Shown: piece after piece, positions 8,577 through 17,172 of the stretch
Numbering within the stretch: position 1 is the stretch's first letter
Layout of the letters: every line of letters starts with the position of its first letter
Origin: Dyella_B sp035503745
Lineage (GTDB): Bacteria > Pseudomonadota > Gammaproteobacteria > Xanthomonadales > Rhodanobacteraceae
NCBI RefSeq assembly: GCF_035503745.1
Contig: NZ_DATJTC010000031.1
Location: 141,948 to 205,947 of the forward strand
DNA length: 64,000 bases
Direction: 5' to 3'
Translations under genes and position numbers: made by a program
Notes under the pieces: model-generated
Databases searched by the model: none
Told to the model about the DNA's origin: nothing
Seen by the model: only the letters and a program-made list of their open reading frames with translations

Positions 8577-9689
8577 ATGGCGATGCGGATTCTGTTGATC
8601 GGTGCCACAGGGGTGTTCGGTGCGCGCATCGCCGAGCGCCTGGCGCACAATGCGCGGTTCGAGTTGATCCTTGCCGGGCGGACTCCGAAGGCGCTTGAGC
8701 GCCTGCGCGATGAGATCGGCGATGCGACCCTTCGGGTTGCCGTGATCGACGTGAATGCCGGCGATTTGGAGACATCCCTGCGCGACTGCGCGCCGGGCAT
8801 GGTGATCCACGCGGCCGGGCCATTTCAGGCCCAGGATTACCGCGTGGCGAAAGCCTGCATCGCCTGCGGCAGCGACTATGTGGATCTGGCCGACGGCCGT
8901 GATTTCGTCGCCGGCATCGGCACGTTGGATGCTAAGGCGCGCGAGGCGGGTTGTCTGCTGGTCAGCGGTGCGTCGACAGTGCCTGCGCTGAGCAGTGCGG
9001 TGGTCGATCATCTGCGCGATCGCTTTTCCTTGTTGACGGCCATCGATCACGCCATCAGTCCGGGCAATCGCACGCCGCGCGGCGATGCGACGGTCGCCGC
9101 GATACTCGGCTATTGCGGCCGCCGCATGGCGGTGTGGCGGAATGGTGCGTGGCATGTGGGGTTCGGATGGCTTTCGACGCGACGCGTGCGTTTCATGTCG
9201 GGTCCGCGCTGGGTGGGCTTGTGCGACGTTCCGGACCTGGCGCTTTTCCCCGAGCGTTATCGCGGCGTGCGTCGAGTGACGTTTCGGGCCGGACTGGAAC
9301 TGCGCCGCCTGCATTTCGGTACATGGCTGCTGGCATGGCTGGTGCGTCTGGGCCTGGTGAAGCATCTTGCGCGCCATGCGTCGCGATTGCGCCGTATCAG
9401 CGAATGGTTTCTTCATGCGGGCACCGATGAAGGCGGCATGGTCGTAGCCTTGCAAGGCCTCGACGTTCACCAAAGGCCTTTGCATTTGCGCTGGTCATTG
9501 CACGCGCAGGCCGGTCACGGGCCCCACATACCGGCGATGCCCGCGGTGTTGCTGGCTCGAAAAAAGGCCGAGGGCAGCCTCAAGGTCAGCGGAGCCATGC
9601 CGTGCATGGGGTTGTTCGATCTGGATGAAGCGTTGTCCGCGCTGGGCGATGATGAGATCCGCGCCACGCTCGATGTGCTTACGACATGA
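8577..9689 (+). CDS. Saccharopine dehydrogenase-like NAD(P)-binding protein
   Basis: 370 residues. N-terminal Rossmann fold: RILLIGATGVFGARIAERL at about 3-21, then ILAGRTPKALERL and VIDVNAGD. It continues with MVIHAAGPFQAQDYRVAKAC and YVDLADGRDFV, typical of the saccharopine-dehydrogenase-like (SacchrpDH_NADP) family. The reaction is unknown; most such bacterial proteins are not lysine-pathway enzymes. The ATG at 8577 is preceded by ACAGG; an upstream GTG at 8562 would start inside the terminator. The 3' end overlaps the convergent DCC gene by 11 bases. DUF4166, usually the C-terminal partner domain of this family, is encoded as a separate gene just beyond (10085-10651), which suggests a split two-domain system. 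Confidence 0.8.
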   Translation: MAMRILLIGATGVFGARIAERLAHNARFELILAGRTPKALERLRDEIGDATLRVAVIDVNAGDLETSLRDCAPGMVIHAAGPFQAQDYRVAKACIACGSDYVDLADGRDFVAGIGTLDAKAREAGCLLVSGASTVPALSSAVVDHLRDRFSLLTAIDHAISPGNRTPRGDATVAAILGYCGRRMAVWRNGAWHVGFGWLSTRRVRFMSGPRWVGLCDVPDLALFPERYRGVRRVTFRAGLELRRLHFGTWLLAWLVRLGLVKHLARHASRLRRISEWFLHAGTDEGGMVVALQGLDVHQRPLHLRWSLHAQAGHGPHIPAMPAVLLARKKAEGSLKVSGAMPCMGLFDLDEALSALGDDEIRATLDVLTT

Positions 9690-10095
9690 AGCGCGAGCGT
9701 TGCTCGGGCGTCGGCACGAAGCACTGCTCGCTGCGCCCGAAGATGCGGTAGCGATGACGCGCGACCAGGCGATACGCGGCGTCGCGCAAGCGCCGAGGCA
9801 TGAACAGCAGCGCAGCGCTGAGCCAATGCCAGCGTTTGCCGGGCAGTCCGCGCAGCACACGTGCTATGGCGGTGGTATCGGTATAGCCGTTGTTGCCGTC
9901 AACCAGAAGCATCGAAAACGGAGAGTCTGGATCCAGTCCATGCGTTTGCAGCAGCCGGCGGCCGCTGTCCGATTGCATGGGCGCAAACCGGTAGCGACCT
10001 TCGCGATCGTGCGTGAGCAGAAAACGCACCCAGCGGCTGCACAGCAGGCAAACCCCGTCGTAGACGATCACAGGTGGGGTGGCGTCATCCGTCAT
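9679..10095 (-). CDS. DCC-family thiol-disulfide oxidoreductase-like protein (DUF393)
   Basis: 138 residues starting MTDDATPPVIVYDG. The family hallmark D13-GV-C16-LL-C19 is near the N-terminus, followed by the conserved RYRFAPMQS and a hydrophobic patch WHWLSAALLFMPRRLRD. Proteins of this group have a thioredoxin-like fold and are predicted redox proteins; no specific substrate is known. The ATG at 10095 was chosen because the fold starts there; it overlaps the end of the DUF4166 gene by 11 bases, so translation is probably coupled. The 3' end overlaps the convergent dehydrogenase-like gene. Confidence 0.85.
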   Translation of the reverse strand: MTDDATPPVIVYDGVCLLCSRWVRFLLTHDREGRYRFAPMQSDSGRRLLQTHGLDPDSPFSMLLVDGNNGYTDTTAIARVLRGLPGKRWHWLSAALLFMPRRLRDAAYRLVARHRYRIFGRSEQCFVPTPEQRSRFMS

Positions 10096-10651
10096 CGGCA
10101 ACGATCTCCAGCCAGCCATGATAGGCAACGAGCCTGCCTATCCACGGCAATTGCGTATCGATGTCGAAGGCGTAGCGACCCTGGCGTTCGCCGCTGCGCG
10201 ACATCACCTTGCCCAGCCACGCGGTCGGCACGCGCACGCCCAGCAGCCATGCGCGATCGACATGCCATGGGATGCCGTGCGCATCGGGGTGCAAAGCAAA
10301 GCGCAACGTGATCGGCCCCAGGCGTTCGAGCAGATGCTTGCCTTGCGCGTCGGCGTGCAGGGTGGAGCGCATCTGGCCAAGTGCGAAGCGACGCGTCCAG
10401 GTTTCCCGCGTGCCCTGGCGTTCAATGCAAACGTCGACCGCTTGCTGCATGCCCGGCGGCGGCAGTCCGAGCAGGCGCCGCAAGAGTCGGGCGAGAGGAT
10501 GGCTGCTGCCATCCACATCGGCCACGCCTTGTGCGAACACGCGTGGCGTATCGCCATGCATGCGCCGCACGGTCTCGGGCAGATTGCGCCAGGCACGCAG
10601 GCCCAGCAGGTTCGGGAAAAGCGCCGGTGCCGTCTCCATGGCGGCGATCAT
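10085..10651 (-). CDS. DUF4166 domain protein
   Basis: 188 residues from MIAAMETAPALFPNLLG. It contains LPETVRRMHGDTPRVFAQGV, then RRLLGLPPPG, the family pattern WTRRFALGQMRSTLHADAQG, and HPDAHGIPWHVDRAWLLGVRVP. DUF4166 often sits at the C-terminus of saccharopine-dehydrogenase-like proteins, one of which is encoded separately at 8577-9689. Function unknown. The frame stays open to 10744, but a terminator for rpmBG lies at 10682-10709, so the start must be at or after 10651; METAP at 10639 is the alternative. No clear ribosome site at either. Confidence 0.72.
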   Translation of the reverse strand: MIAAMETAPALFPNLLGLRAWRNLPETVRRMHGDTPRVFAQGVADVDGSSHPLARLLRRLLGLPPPGMQQAVDVCIERQGTRETWTRRFALGQMRSTLHADAQGKHLLERLGPITLRFALHPDAHGIPWHVDRAWLLGVRVPTAWLGKVMSRSGERQGRYAFDIDTQLPWIGRLVAYHGWLEIVADDG

Positions 10652-10681
10652 GCGCAGCCGGCGCGGGTGCTGACAAGCGGG

Positions 10682-10709
10682 CAAAAGAAACCCGCCACAA
10701 GGGCGGGTT
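10682..10709 (-). terminator. Rho-independent terminator after rpmB-rpmG
   Basis: Read leftward, AACCCGCC-CTTGT-GGCGGGTT is followed by TCTTTT. It lies about 140 bp after the rpmG stop codon and just before the DUF4166 start. The stretch 10712-10847 holds no gene. It contains a GC-rich hairpin-like segment (TCCGGC-TTTC-GCCGG near 10788) of dispersed-repeat type. Confidence 0.8.
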
Positions 10710-10847
10710 ACTCGTGTCGAGGCGGGATGCGTTGCTTGGCTCACCCTTCGGGGGCGGTTCTTCCAACGGCGCCGCGCCTCGCGCTGCGTCCGGCTTTCGC
10801 CGGCGTGACATGACGGCCGCCATGCGCTACGCGCACGGGCCGTTGCG

Positions 10848-11015
10848 TCACTTGATCTTGCCTTCCTTGTAGATCACGTGCTTGCGCACGACCGGATCGT
10901 ATTTCTTGAATTCAAACTTGTCCGGGGTGTTCTTTTTGTTCTTTTGCGTGGTGTAGAAGTGGCCGGTACCGGCCGAAGAGATCAAACGGATCTTGTCGCT
11001 CTTGCTCTTGGACAT
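10848..11015 (-). CDS. rpmG: 50S ribosomal protein L33
   Basis: 55 residues, starting MSKSKSDKIRLISSAGTGHF and ending YKEGKIK. It contains the L33 core FYTTQKNKKNTPDKFEFKK. There are no cysteines, so this is the zinc-independent (C-minus) form of L33. It lies 13 bp downstream of rpmB, forming the conserved rpmB-rpmG operon, and is followed by a terminator at 10682-10709. Confidence 0.97.
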   Translation of the reverse strand: MSKSKSDKIRLISSAGTGHFYTTQKNKKNTPDKFEFKKYDPVVRKHVIYKEGKIK

Positions 11016-11028
11016 GACTTAAGCTCCC

Positions 11029-11265
11029 TCAGATCTTTTCGCCACGGGCACGCAGGTCGGCGATCACGGCCTCGATGCCCTTCTTGTCGATGGTGCGCAG
11101 CGCCTGGTTGGAGACGCGCAGTTTCACCCAGCGGTTTTCGCTGGCGACCCAGAAGCGGCGCTCATGCAGGTTGGGCAACCAGCGGCGACGGGTCTTGTTG
11201 TTGGCGTGCGAGACGTTATTGCCGGTCTGCACACCCTTTCCGGTGACTTGGCATACACGGGCCAT
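11029..11265 (-). CDS. rpmB: 50S ribosomal protein L28
   Basis: 78 residues, MARVCQVTGKGVQTGNNVSH, with the L28 core RRRWLPNLHERRFWV and the end IADLRARGEKI. It is a structural protein of the large subunit. The start at 11265 has a strong GGAGGTCATC ribosome site immediately upstream. First gene of rpmB-rpmG. The 362-bp region to secB (11266-11627) contains no recognisable gene; it should hold the promoters of both operons. Confidence 0.98.
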   Translation of the reverse strand: MARVCQVTGKGVQTGNNVSHANNKTRRRWLPNLHERRFWVASENRWVKLRVSNQALRTIDKKGIEAVIADLRARGEKI

Positions 11266-11432
11266 GATGACCTCCGTAAATTTGTCTACCGCCCGTTGGC
11301 CAGGGCGACATCGGCCCAGCGACGCCATGCGCCACGCGATGCTGGAGGGTGTTGCGGTCGCCGTATGCCGTAAGGCCCACATCGCGTCGTGGGCATGCCC
11401 GACAGATCGGGTCGGCTTGGGGCGAGCCGTGC

Positions 11433-11462
11433 ATTGTCTCAGAAAAACAAGCCGCTGCGCAA
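11433..11462 (-). promoter_or_regulatory. Candidate sigma-70 promoter of rpmB-rpmG
   Basis: Read leftward, TTGCGC (11462-11457) and GACAAT (11438-11433) are spaced 18 bases apart, about 170 bases upstream of rpmB. The match to consensus is moderate and the leader would be long, so this is tentative. Confidence 0.3.
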
Positions 11463-11627
11463 TCTTTACGCCATGCCCGGTGCGGGCACGGGCGCCCCGG
11501 GCGGGTTTTGGGCGGGCGGCGACCCGCGTTGCCCCGGGGCAACACCGCATGACGGAAGCCCCGGATCTATGGAACAATCCTCTCCTTTGCGCATTGCGCG
11601 CCCGCCCATTCGAACCGAGGGATTCTC

Positions 11628-12116
11628 ATGGCAGAAGTTACCGCCAACGGCCAGTCCAGCCAGCCGCAGCTGATGCTGCAGCGGATCTACGTGAAGGACG
11701 TGTCCTTCGAGGCCCCCAACGCGCCGCAGATCTTCCAGGAAGTGAGCGAGCTGAACGAGGCCCCCCAGGTCCAACTCAACCTTAGCCAGCGCGCCACCGG
11801 CCTTGGCAACGACCTGTACGAAGTGGTGCTGAGCCTCACCCTCACCTGCACCGTCAACGAGCGCACGGCCTACCTGGCCGAAGTGCACCAGGCGGGCCTG
11901 TTCGGCATCGCCGGCTTCTCCGAGGCCGACCATGCCAGCGTCATCGGCAGCTACTGTCCGAACCTGCTGTTCCCCTACGCGCGCCAGGTCATTTCCTCGC
12001 TCGTCCAGGAAGGCGGCTTCCCGCCCTTCCTGCTGCAACCGATCAATTTCGAAGCCCTCTACGCCGAGCAGCAGCGCCGGATGGCGGGCGGCGAGGCCCC
12101 CACGCTCAATAGCTGA
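11628..12116 (+). CDS. secB: Protein-export chaperone SecB
   Basis: 162 residues. Tetrameric cytosolic chaperone that keeps secretory preproteins unfolded and delivers them to SecA. The family core is clear: QRIYVKDVSFEAPNAPQIF near residues 18-36, YEVVLSLTLTCTV, the acidic stretch ERTAYLAEVHQAGLFGI, and CPNLLFPYARQVIS. The start has GAGGGATTCTC upstream. It is followed 9 bp later by gpsA, a secB-gpsA arrangement well known in Proteobacteria. Confidence 0.98.
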   Translation: MAEVTANGQSSQPQLMLQRIYVKDVSFEAPNAPQIFQEVSELNEAPQVQLNLSQRATGLGNDLYEVVLSLTLTCTVNERTAYLAEVHQAGLFGIAGFSEADHASVIGSYCPNLLFPYARQVISSLVQEGGFPPFLLQPINFEALYAEQQRRMAGGEAPTLNS

Positions 12117-12125
12117 GCGAACACC

Positions 12126-13166
12126 ATGAGCGACCAGCCGATTCTGGGGCAGCCAGTTCTGGCCGTTCTGGGTGCGGGCTCCTGGGGCACGGCCCTGGCA
12201 ACGCTGGCAGCGCGCAATGGCGTGGCCACGCGCCTGTGGGGCCGCGATGCGGCCGCGCTGGCGGCAATGGCGGCTACCCGGCGCAACCAGCGCTATCTGC
12301 CCGATCTCCCATTGCCCGAGGGGCTCGCGTTCGAGCCGGACCTGTCCAAGGCACTGCGCAATGCCACGATCGTGCTGATCGTGGTGCCCAGCCATGCGTT
12401 TGCCCGCATGCTGGACGAGATCGCGCCGCTGCTCGACCCGGCCGCCAGCATCGCGTGGGCAACCAAGGGCTTCGAACCGGGTACCGGCCGCTTCCTGCAT
12501 GAACTGGTCGCCGAAAAGCTGCCGGGCCGCGCGGCTGCGGTCATCACCGGCCCCTCGTTCGCGCGCGAAGTGGCGGGCGGCATGCCCAGCGCCGTCACCG
12601 TGCACTCGGAAGACGAGGCCTTCGCCCAGCAGGTCGCCACGCTGCTGCACGCGCCCAATTTCCGCGCCTACACCGGCAAGGACGTGCTGGGCGCCGAGCT
12701 AGGCGGCGCGATGAAGAACGTGCTGGCGGTCGCCACCGGCGTCGCCGACGGCATGCAGCTGGGCCTGAACGCCCGCGCCGGCCTGATCACGCGCGGCATG
12801 AACGAAATGCTGCGCCTGGGCGTGGCCCTTGGCGCGCGGCCGGAAACCCTGATGGGCCTGTCGGGCCTGGGCGACCTGGTGCTTACCTGCACGGGCGACC
12901 TGTCGCGCAACCGGCGGCTGGGCCTGGCGCTGGGGCGGGGTATTGGCATCGGCGAGGCGGTGGCGCAGATCGGCCAGGTGGTGGAAAGCGTGGTCACCGC
13001 CGACGAAGTGGTGCGCCTGGCCGACAAGCACGGCCTGGACCTGCCCATCAGCAAGGGCGTGCGCGCCGTGCTGCACGGCGAAGTGACGCCGGTGGAAGGC
13101 TTGAAGGCGCTGCTGGCGCGCGAGCAGAAACCGGAATACCCCACGGGCCTGTTCGGGCCTTACTGA
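12126..13166 (+). CDS. gpsA: Glycerol-3-phosphate dehydrogenase [NAD(P)+]
   Basis: 346 residues. Cytosolic enzyme that reduces dihydroxyacetone phosphate to sn-glycerol-3-phosphate for phospholipid synthesis. The Rossmann motif LGAGSWGTALA is near residues 16-26. The catalytic lysine region is GGAMKNVLAVATGVADG, and the substrate region reads TGPSFAREVAGGMPSAV and GLGDLVLTCTG. It probably shares transcription with secB (9-bp gap). An 88-bp spacer separates it from the SNF2 gene. Confidence 0.97.
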   Translation: MSDQPILGQPVLAVLGAGSWGTALATLAARNGVATRLWGRDAAALAAMAATRRNQRYLPDLPLPEGLAFEPDLSKALRNATIVLIVVPSHAFARMLDEIAPLLDPAASIAWATKGFEPGTGRFLHELVAEKLPGRAAAVITGPSFAREVAGGMPSAVTVHSEDEAFAQQVATLLHAPNFRAYTGKDVLGAELGGAMKNVLAVATGVADGMQLGLNARAGLITRGMNEMLRLGVALGARPETLMGLSGLGDLVLTCTGDLSRNRRLGLALGRGIGIGEAVAQIGQVVESVVTADEVVRLADKHGLDLPISKGVRAVLHGEVTPVEGLKALLAREQKPEYPTGLFGPY

Positions 13167-13254
13167 GTCGGTTCGCTGACGGGTGTCACTATCGGTTTGC
13201 GGTATCGACCCGGATCGCTGCTAAGCTCAAGGTTTTGATCGCTCCAGGGATCGC

Positions 13255-16200
13255 ATGGGCATGCACCTACCGGACGAGAAACACCAGGGCGATCCATCCG
13301 CGGCCACGGATGAGCGCGCGGAGGAGAGTTTGCCCAGCGTGTGGCGCAAGCTGTTGGCGAGGCCCGCGACCGCGGCCGCGCACGAACACGTGGTGCTCGG
13401 CTTTTTCTTCGAGGTGGTGCCTGAGGAAGGCGTGCCCTATGCGCGCCTGGACGCGGCGCCGGTCCTGCTGACGCCGGCCGAACATGGCCGCTTCGTGCGG
13501 CCGGCACCGCTGGAAAGCAAGGCGGTGACGCACGCCGCGCTGCAGCCGCACGAGCAGCGGCTCGCCACCGCCGTGCTCGGCTTGCCGCAGACGCCGCGCA
13601 AGTCGCGCAGCTACGCCCGGCTGGCCGGGCACGTGGGCAATGCCTTGCTGGCGGAAATGCTCGACTGCTCGCCGTGCTTCCTGGGCGGCCTGGCCGGTCT
13701 GCGCCTGTCGCGCGGCAAGTCGCACCAGCTCAACTGGCACTGGCACCTGGAACACGATGGCAGCCAGCGTCTGCTGCCGGCGTTGCCGCACAGCCAGCGC
13801 CTGCTGCGCGTGGATGGGCTGTGGTACCTGGACGCCGAACGCGCGGAACTTGGCCACCTGGAAGCCGATACGGAAGAAACGCACTGGCTGGACCTGCCGC
13901 CGCTCAAGCACGAGTACAGCCGCGGTCTACGCCGCATCCTGCCGTCGAGCCGCCTGGCCCAGCGCATTCCGCTGCCGCAGGTCTTCGACGAACTGCGCCG
14001 CGCCGAACTGGCGCCCAAGCCGGTGCTTACCCTGCACGCGTTGACCCGTCACGCGCGGCTGGCCGCGGGCACTCCACCGCTGGCCTATGCGCGGCTGGCC
14101 TTCGACTACGCCGGCGAGCGCCTGCCCGGGCGCGGCGGCGAGCCCCTGGTGCGCCGTGTGCGCAACGGCCAGCTGGTGGAAATCACCCGCCGCCGCGCCG
14201 AAGAACTGTCCGCGATGGAGCAGCTTGAACGCGTCGGCCTCACCCTTGGCGTGGATACCGAAGGCCTGCCCTGGGACCTGGCCGACACCCTGCCCGAAGA
14301 TGCCTGGCTGTTCCCCGGCAAGGGCCATTCGGGTGCACTGGAAGTGAACACGCCCGCGCGCTGGCTCGCGCTGCGGCCGAAACTGGAAGGCGAAGGCTTT
14401 TTGCTGGAATACGCACCGAGCTTTCCGTTCGAAGTGCTGGAAGGCCCGGTGCGCTGGTACGGCAACGCCGTCGAGGACACCGACGATCACGCCTTCGACC
14501 TGGAAATTGGCATCGAGATCGAAGGCAAGCGCCGCAACCTGCTGCCCGCCGTGGCGCAGGCGCTGGCCGAGCACCAGCTCAACTTGAGTCCCGCGCCGAA
14601 CGAGCCGGAAGACGCCGTCTGGTATGCGCCGGTCGACGAACGCCGCCGCGTGCCCGTGCGCCTGAAGGAACTGCGCGGCTTGCTGGCGCCGCTGGCCGAA
14701 TACCTGGAAAAACCCAAGAAAAAACTCCACCTGCCGCGCGTGCAGGCCGGCCGCCTGGAAGAAATCGTCGAAGCGTTGCCCAGCGGCGGCGAGCTGCAGG
14801 CGCCCGAGCAGCTGCGCGGCTTCACCGCGCGCCTGCGCGATGCCGCCGAGCGCGCCAGCGACGCGATACCCGAAGGCCTGGCGGTGGAATTGCGCCCCTA
14901 CCAGCGCGAGGGCCTGCGCTGGTTGAATGCGCTGGCCGAAGCGGGCGTCGGCGGTGTACTCGCCGATGACATGGGCCTGGGCAAGACGCTGCAGCTGATC
15001 ACGCACCTGCTGGCGCTGAAGGAACGCGGTGCGCTGGCGCAGCCGGCGCTGATCGTGGTGCCGACCAGCCTTATTCCCAATTGGCTGGCCGAAATTGCGC
15101 GCTTCGCGCCCACGTTGCGTGCGCTGGCGCTGCACGGCCCGCAACGCAGCGGCGATTTTTCGCAGATCGGCGCGCAGGACATCGTGCTGACCAGCTATGC
15201 GCTGTTGCCGCGCGACGTGGTCACGCTGCGCAAGCAGCCGTTCTCGCTGATCGTGTTCGATGAGGCGCAGCAGGTGAAAAATCCGCGCACGCAGGCGCGT
15301 CGCGCCGCGCTCACGCTGCGTGCGCCGCGCTGCATCTGCCTCACCGGCACGCCGCTGGAAAACCATCTGGGCGAGCTGTGGTCGCAGGTCGATCTGGCCG
15401 TGCCGGGGTTGCTGGGCGACGAAGGCGCGTTCCGCCGCCACTATCGCGTGCCGATCGAAAAGCAGCACGACGAGGAATGCCAGGCCCGCCTCAACCGCCG
15501 TCTTGCGCCGTTCATCCTGCGCCGCACGAAATCGCAGGTGGCATCGGAGTTGCCGTCCAAGACCGAGATCACCCGCCGCGTGGTGCTCGATGGGCGCCAG
15601 CGCGAATTGTACGAAAGCCTGCGCCTGTCGCTGGCGGACGAATTGCGCGAAGTGATCGCCCAGCGTGGCATCGCGCACAGCGGCATTGTGGTGCTGGACG
15701 CCTTGCTCAAGCTGCGCCAGGTTTGCTGCGATCCGCGCCTGGTGAAGCTGGAGGCTGCTCGCGGCGTGCGCGACTCGGCCAAATTCGAGTTGTTGATGGA
15801 CATGTTGCCGGCGCTGCTGGCCGAAGGCCGCAAGGTGCTGCTGTTCTCGCAGTTCACCGAAATGCTCAAGCTGATCGCCAACGAGCTGGAACGCCACCGC
15901 ATCCGCTACGTCATGCTGACCGGCGAAACGCGCGATCGCGCCGAGCCCGTGCAACGTTTCCAGGAAGGTGACGTGCCGCTGTTCCTGCTCTCGCTGAAAG
16001 CCGGCGGCGTAGGCCTGAACCTCACCGCCGCCGACACCGTCATCCACTACGATCCATGGTGGAATCCCGCCGCCGAGGCGCAGGCCAGCGACCGCGCGCA
16101 TCGCATCGGCCAGGACAAGCCGGTGTTCGTATTCCGCCTGATCACCGCGGGCACCGTCGAAGAGCGCATCGAAGAGCTGAAAGCACGCAAGGCGGAGCTT

Positions 16201-16287
16201 GCCGAGGCCGTGCTCGAAGGCGGCGGCACGCGCGAGAAGCTCAGTTTCGACCAGGCGGATCTGGATGCCTTGCTCGCGCCGAGCTGA
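13255..16287 (+). CDS. SNF2-family DEAD/DEAH-box helicase
   Basis: 1010 residues. The C-terminal half is a complete Swi2/Snf2 ATPase: motif I ADDMGLGKTLQ near 569-579, motif II FDEAQQ near 669, LTGTPLENHLGELWSQVDL, RKVLLFSQFTEML, and motif VI QASDRAHRIGQ near 943-953. The first 540 residues are a family-specific region with no zinc finger or SWIM cysteines that I can see; it holds repeated WYxD-type elements. Such proteins remodel protein-DNA or polymerase complexes using ATP; the bacterial target is unknown. The ATG at 13255 follows CCAGGGA. It converges with the Sel1-like gene (41-bp gap). Also possible: RapA-like, but the N-terminal RapA domains are absent. Confidence 0.9.
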   Translation: MGMHLPDEKHQGDPSAATDERAEESLPSVWRKLLARPATAAAHEHVVLGFFFEVVPEEGVPYARLDAAPVLLTPAEHGRFVRPAPLESKAVTHAALQPHEQRLATAVLGLPQTPRKSRSYARLAGHVGNALLAEMLDCSPCFLGGLAGLRLSRGKSHQLNWHWHLEHDGSQRLLPALPHSQRLLRVDGLWYLDAERAELGHLEADTEETHWLDLPPLKHEYSRGLRRILPSSRLAQRIPLPQVFDELRRAELAPKPVLTLHALTRHARLAAGTPPLAYARLAFDYAGERLPGRGGEPLVRRVRNGQLVEITRRRAEELSAMEQLERVGLTLGVDTEGLPWDLADTLPEDAWLFPGKGHSGALEVNTPARWLALRPKLEGEGFLLEYAPSFPFEVLEGPVRWYGNAVEDTDDHAFDLEIGIEIEGKRRNLLPAVAQALAEHQLNLSPAPNEPEDAVWYAPVDERRRVPVRLKELRGLLAPLAEYLEKPKKKLHLPRVQAGRLEEIVEALPSGGELQAPEQLRGFTARLRDAAERASDAIPEGLAVELRPYQREGLRWLNALAEAGVGGVLADDMGLGKTLQLITHLLALKERGALAQPALIVVPTSLIPNWLAEIARFAPTLRALALHGPQRSGDFSQIGAQDIVLTSYALLPRDVVTLRKQPFSLIVFDEAQQVKNPRTQARRAALTLRAPRCICLTGTPLENHLGELWSQVDLAVPGLLGDEGAFRRHYRVPIEKQHDEECQARLNRRLAPFILRRTKSQVASELPSKTEITRRVVLDGRQRELYESLRLSLADELREVIAQRGIAHSGIVVLDALLKLRQVCCDPRLVKLEAARGVRDSAKFELLMDMLPALLAEGRKVLLFSQFTEMLKLIANELERHRIRYVMLTGETRDRAEPVQRFQEGDVPLFLLSLKAGGVGLNLTAADTVIHYDPWWNPAAEAQASDRAHRIGQDKPVFVFRLITAGTVEERIEELKARKAELAEAVLEGGGTREKLSFDQADLDALLAPS

Positions 16288-16328
16288 GGTGCCGTGTGCC
16301 CACGCTCATCGGGTAAACAGGCCCCAGG

Positions 16329-17105
16329 CTATTGCACAGGCGTCGCCGCCGACGAAGCACTGGCCGGTTGCTGCGCATGCAGCCATTGGGGCTTGCCCAC
16401 CACCACGGTCCCGCTGAAGTTTGCGAAATCGGCGGTGGCCTGGTCGTGCAGCTTATTGGCTATCACGAAGGCGCTTTGCGGAAACGGGGCGTAACCGCTC
16501 AGGTAGACGATGTTGTTCCCGCGCGCGGCATCGTCGATATCGCCGATGGTCTGGTTGAAACGCCGGATGGCGCGCTTTTCCGCGACCTTGTCCGCGTATT
16601 TCAGGCGCATTCGCCGCCATAGCGCGGTGGCCTGCTGGGCTTCCTCCGGCGTGAGCCTGGCGAGCGCCGCGTCATAGGTGAGCTTGTACTGCGGGTTGTT
16701 GCGTTCGGCGGCCAACGCCAGCCATGCAACGCCCAGCGGCCGGTTCTGCGGCACCTCGGCGAAGTCGCCGTTGAAGTACGTCAGGCCCAGGGCGTACTGG
16801 GCGTCCTTGTTGGCCCAGTACGCGGCTTCCTCAAGCATGTCCACCGTCTTGCGGTCTTTTTCGTTGCCGAACGCCACGCGCGCTTCGCACGCGTAGTAAT
16901 CGCCCGGCAGGAACTGCTCATACGCCTGCAGGCACACAACGTCCTTGTCCGAGGCGGGCGGCGGATTATCTTGCGTGGCTTGCGCGGGCGGCGGCGAGAG
17001 GTCGGGCTTGGCGCCATTGACCGTGACACCTTGTGCGCGGGCGGCCGTGGCACAACCCAGACCCGCGGCCAGCGCGCAGGCGGCAAACCAAGTTGCTTTG
17101 AACAT
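16329..17105 (-). CDS. Exported Sel1-repeat-like protein
   Basis: 258 residues from MFKATWFAACALAAG. A Sec signal peptide is clear, with likely cleavage after ATAARA. It is followed by a proline-rich linker (PDLSPPPAQATQDNPPP) and a helical region with Sel1/TPR-like units: MLEEAAYWANKDAQYALG, LTYFNGDF, GVAWLALAAERNNPQ. The remaining C-terminal part is polar and rich in alanine and serine. Probably a periplasmic scaffold or regulatory protein; no partner can be named. The start at 17105 has GTAGGGGT just upstream and places the signal peptide correctly. The open frame beyond it lacks signal features. Confidence 0.78.
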   Translation of the reverse strand: MFKATWFAACALAAGLGCATAARAQGVTVNGAKPDLSPPPAQATQDNPPPASDKDVVCLQAYEQFLPGDYYACEARVAFGNEKDRKTVDMLEEAAYWANKDAQYALGLTYFNGDFAEVPQNRPLGVAWLALAAERNNPQYKLTYDAALARLTPEEAQQATALWRRMRLKYADKVAEKRAIRRFNQTIGDIDDAARGNNIVYLSGYAPFPQSAFVIANKLHDQATADFANFSGTVVVGKPQWLHAQQPASASSAATPVQ

Positions 17106-17172
17106 ACCCCTACCTGTAGCAAGTCCCCAAAGCAGCATAACGGACGGCGTCCGTTTTTGATGACGGCGCCGG

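Noticed and set aside
10740..10847. A small gene in the GC-rich stretch after rpmG
   Set aside because: No start with a ribosome site and no protein-like composition; the palindromic character suggests an intergenic repeat.
11466..12650. A 394-codon minus-strand frame across secB and gpsA
   Set aside because: Antisense to two certain housekeeping genes and low in complexity.
13927..16101. A 724-codon open frame on the minus strand opposite the SNF2 helicase
   Set aside because: It is the antisense shadow of a clear SNF2 gene; its protein is alanine/glutamine/arginine-rich noise with no motif. High GC content produces such long frames throughout this window.
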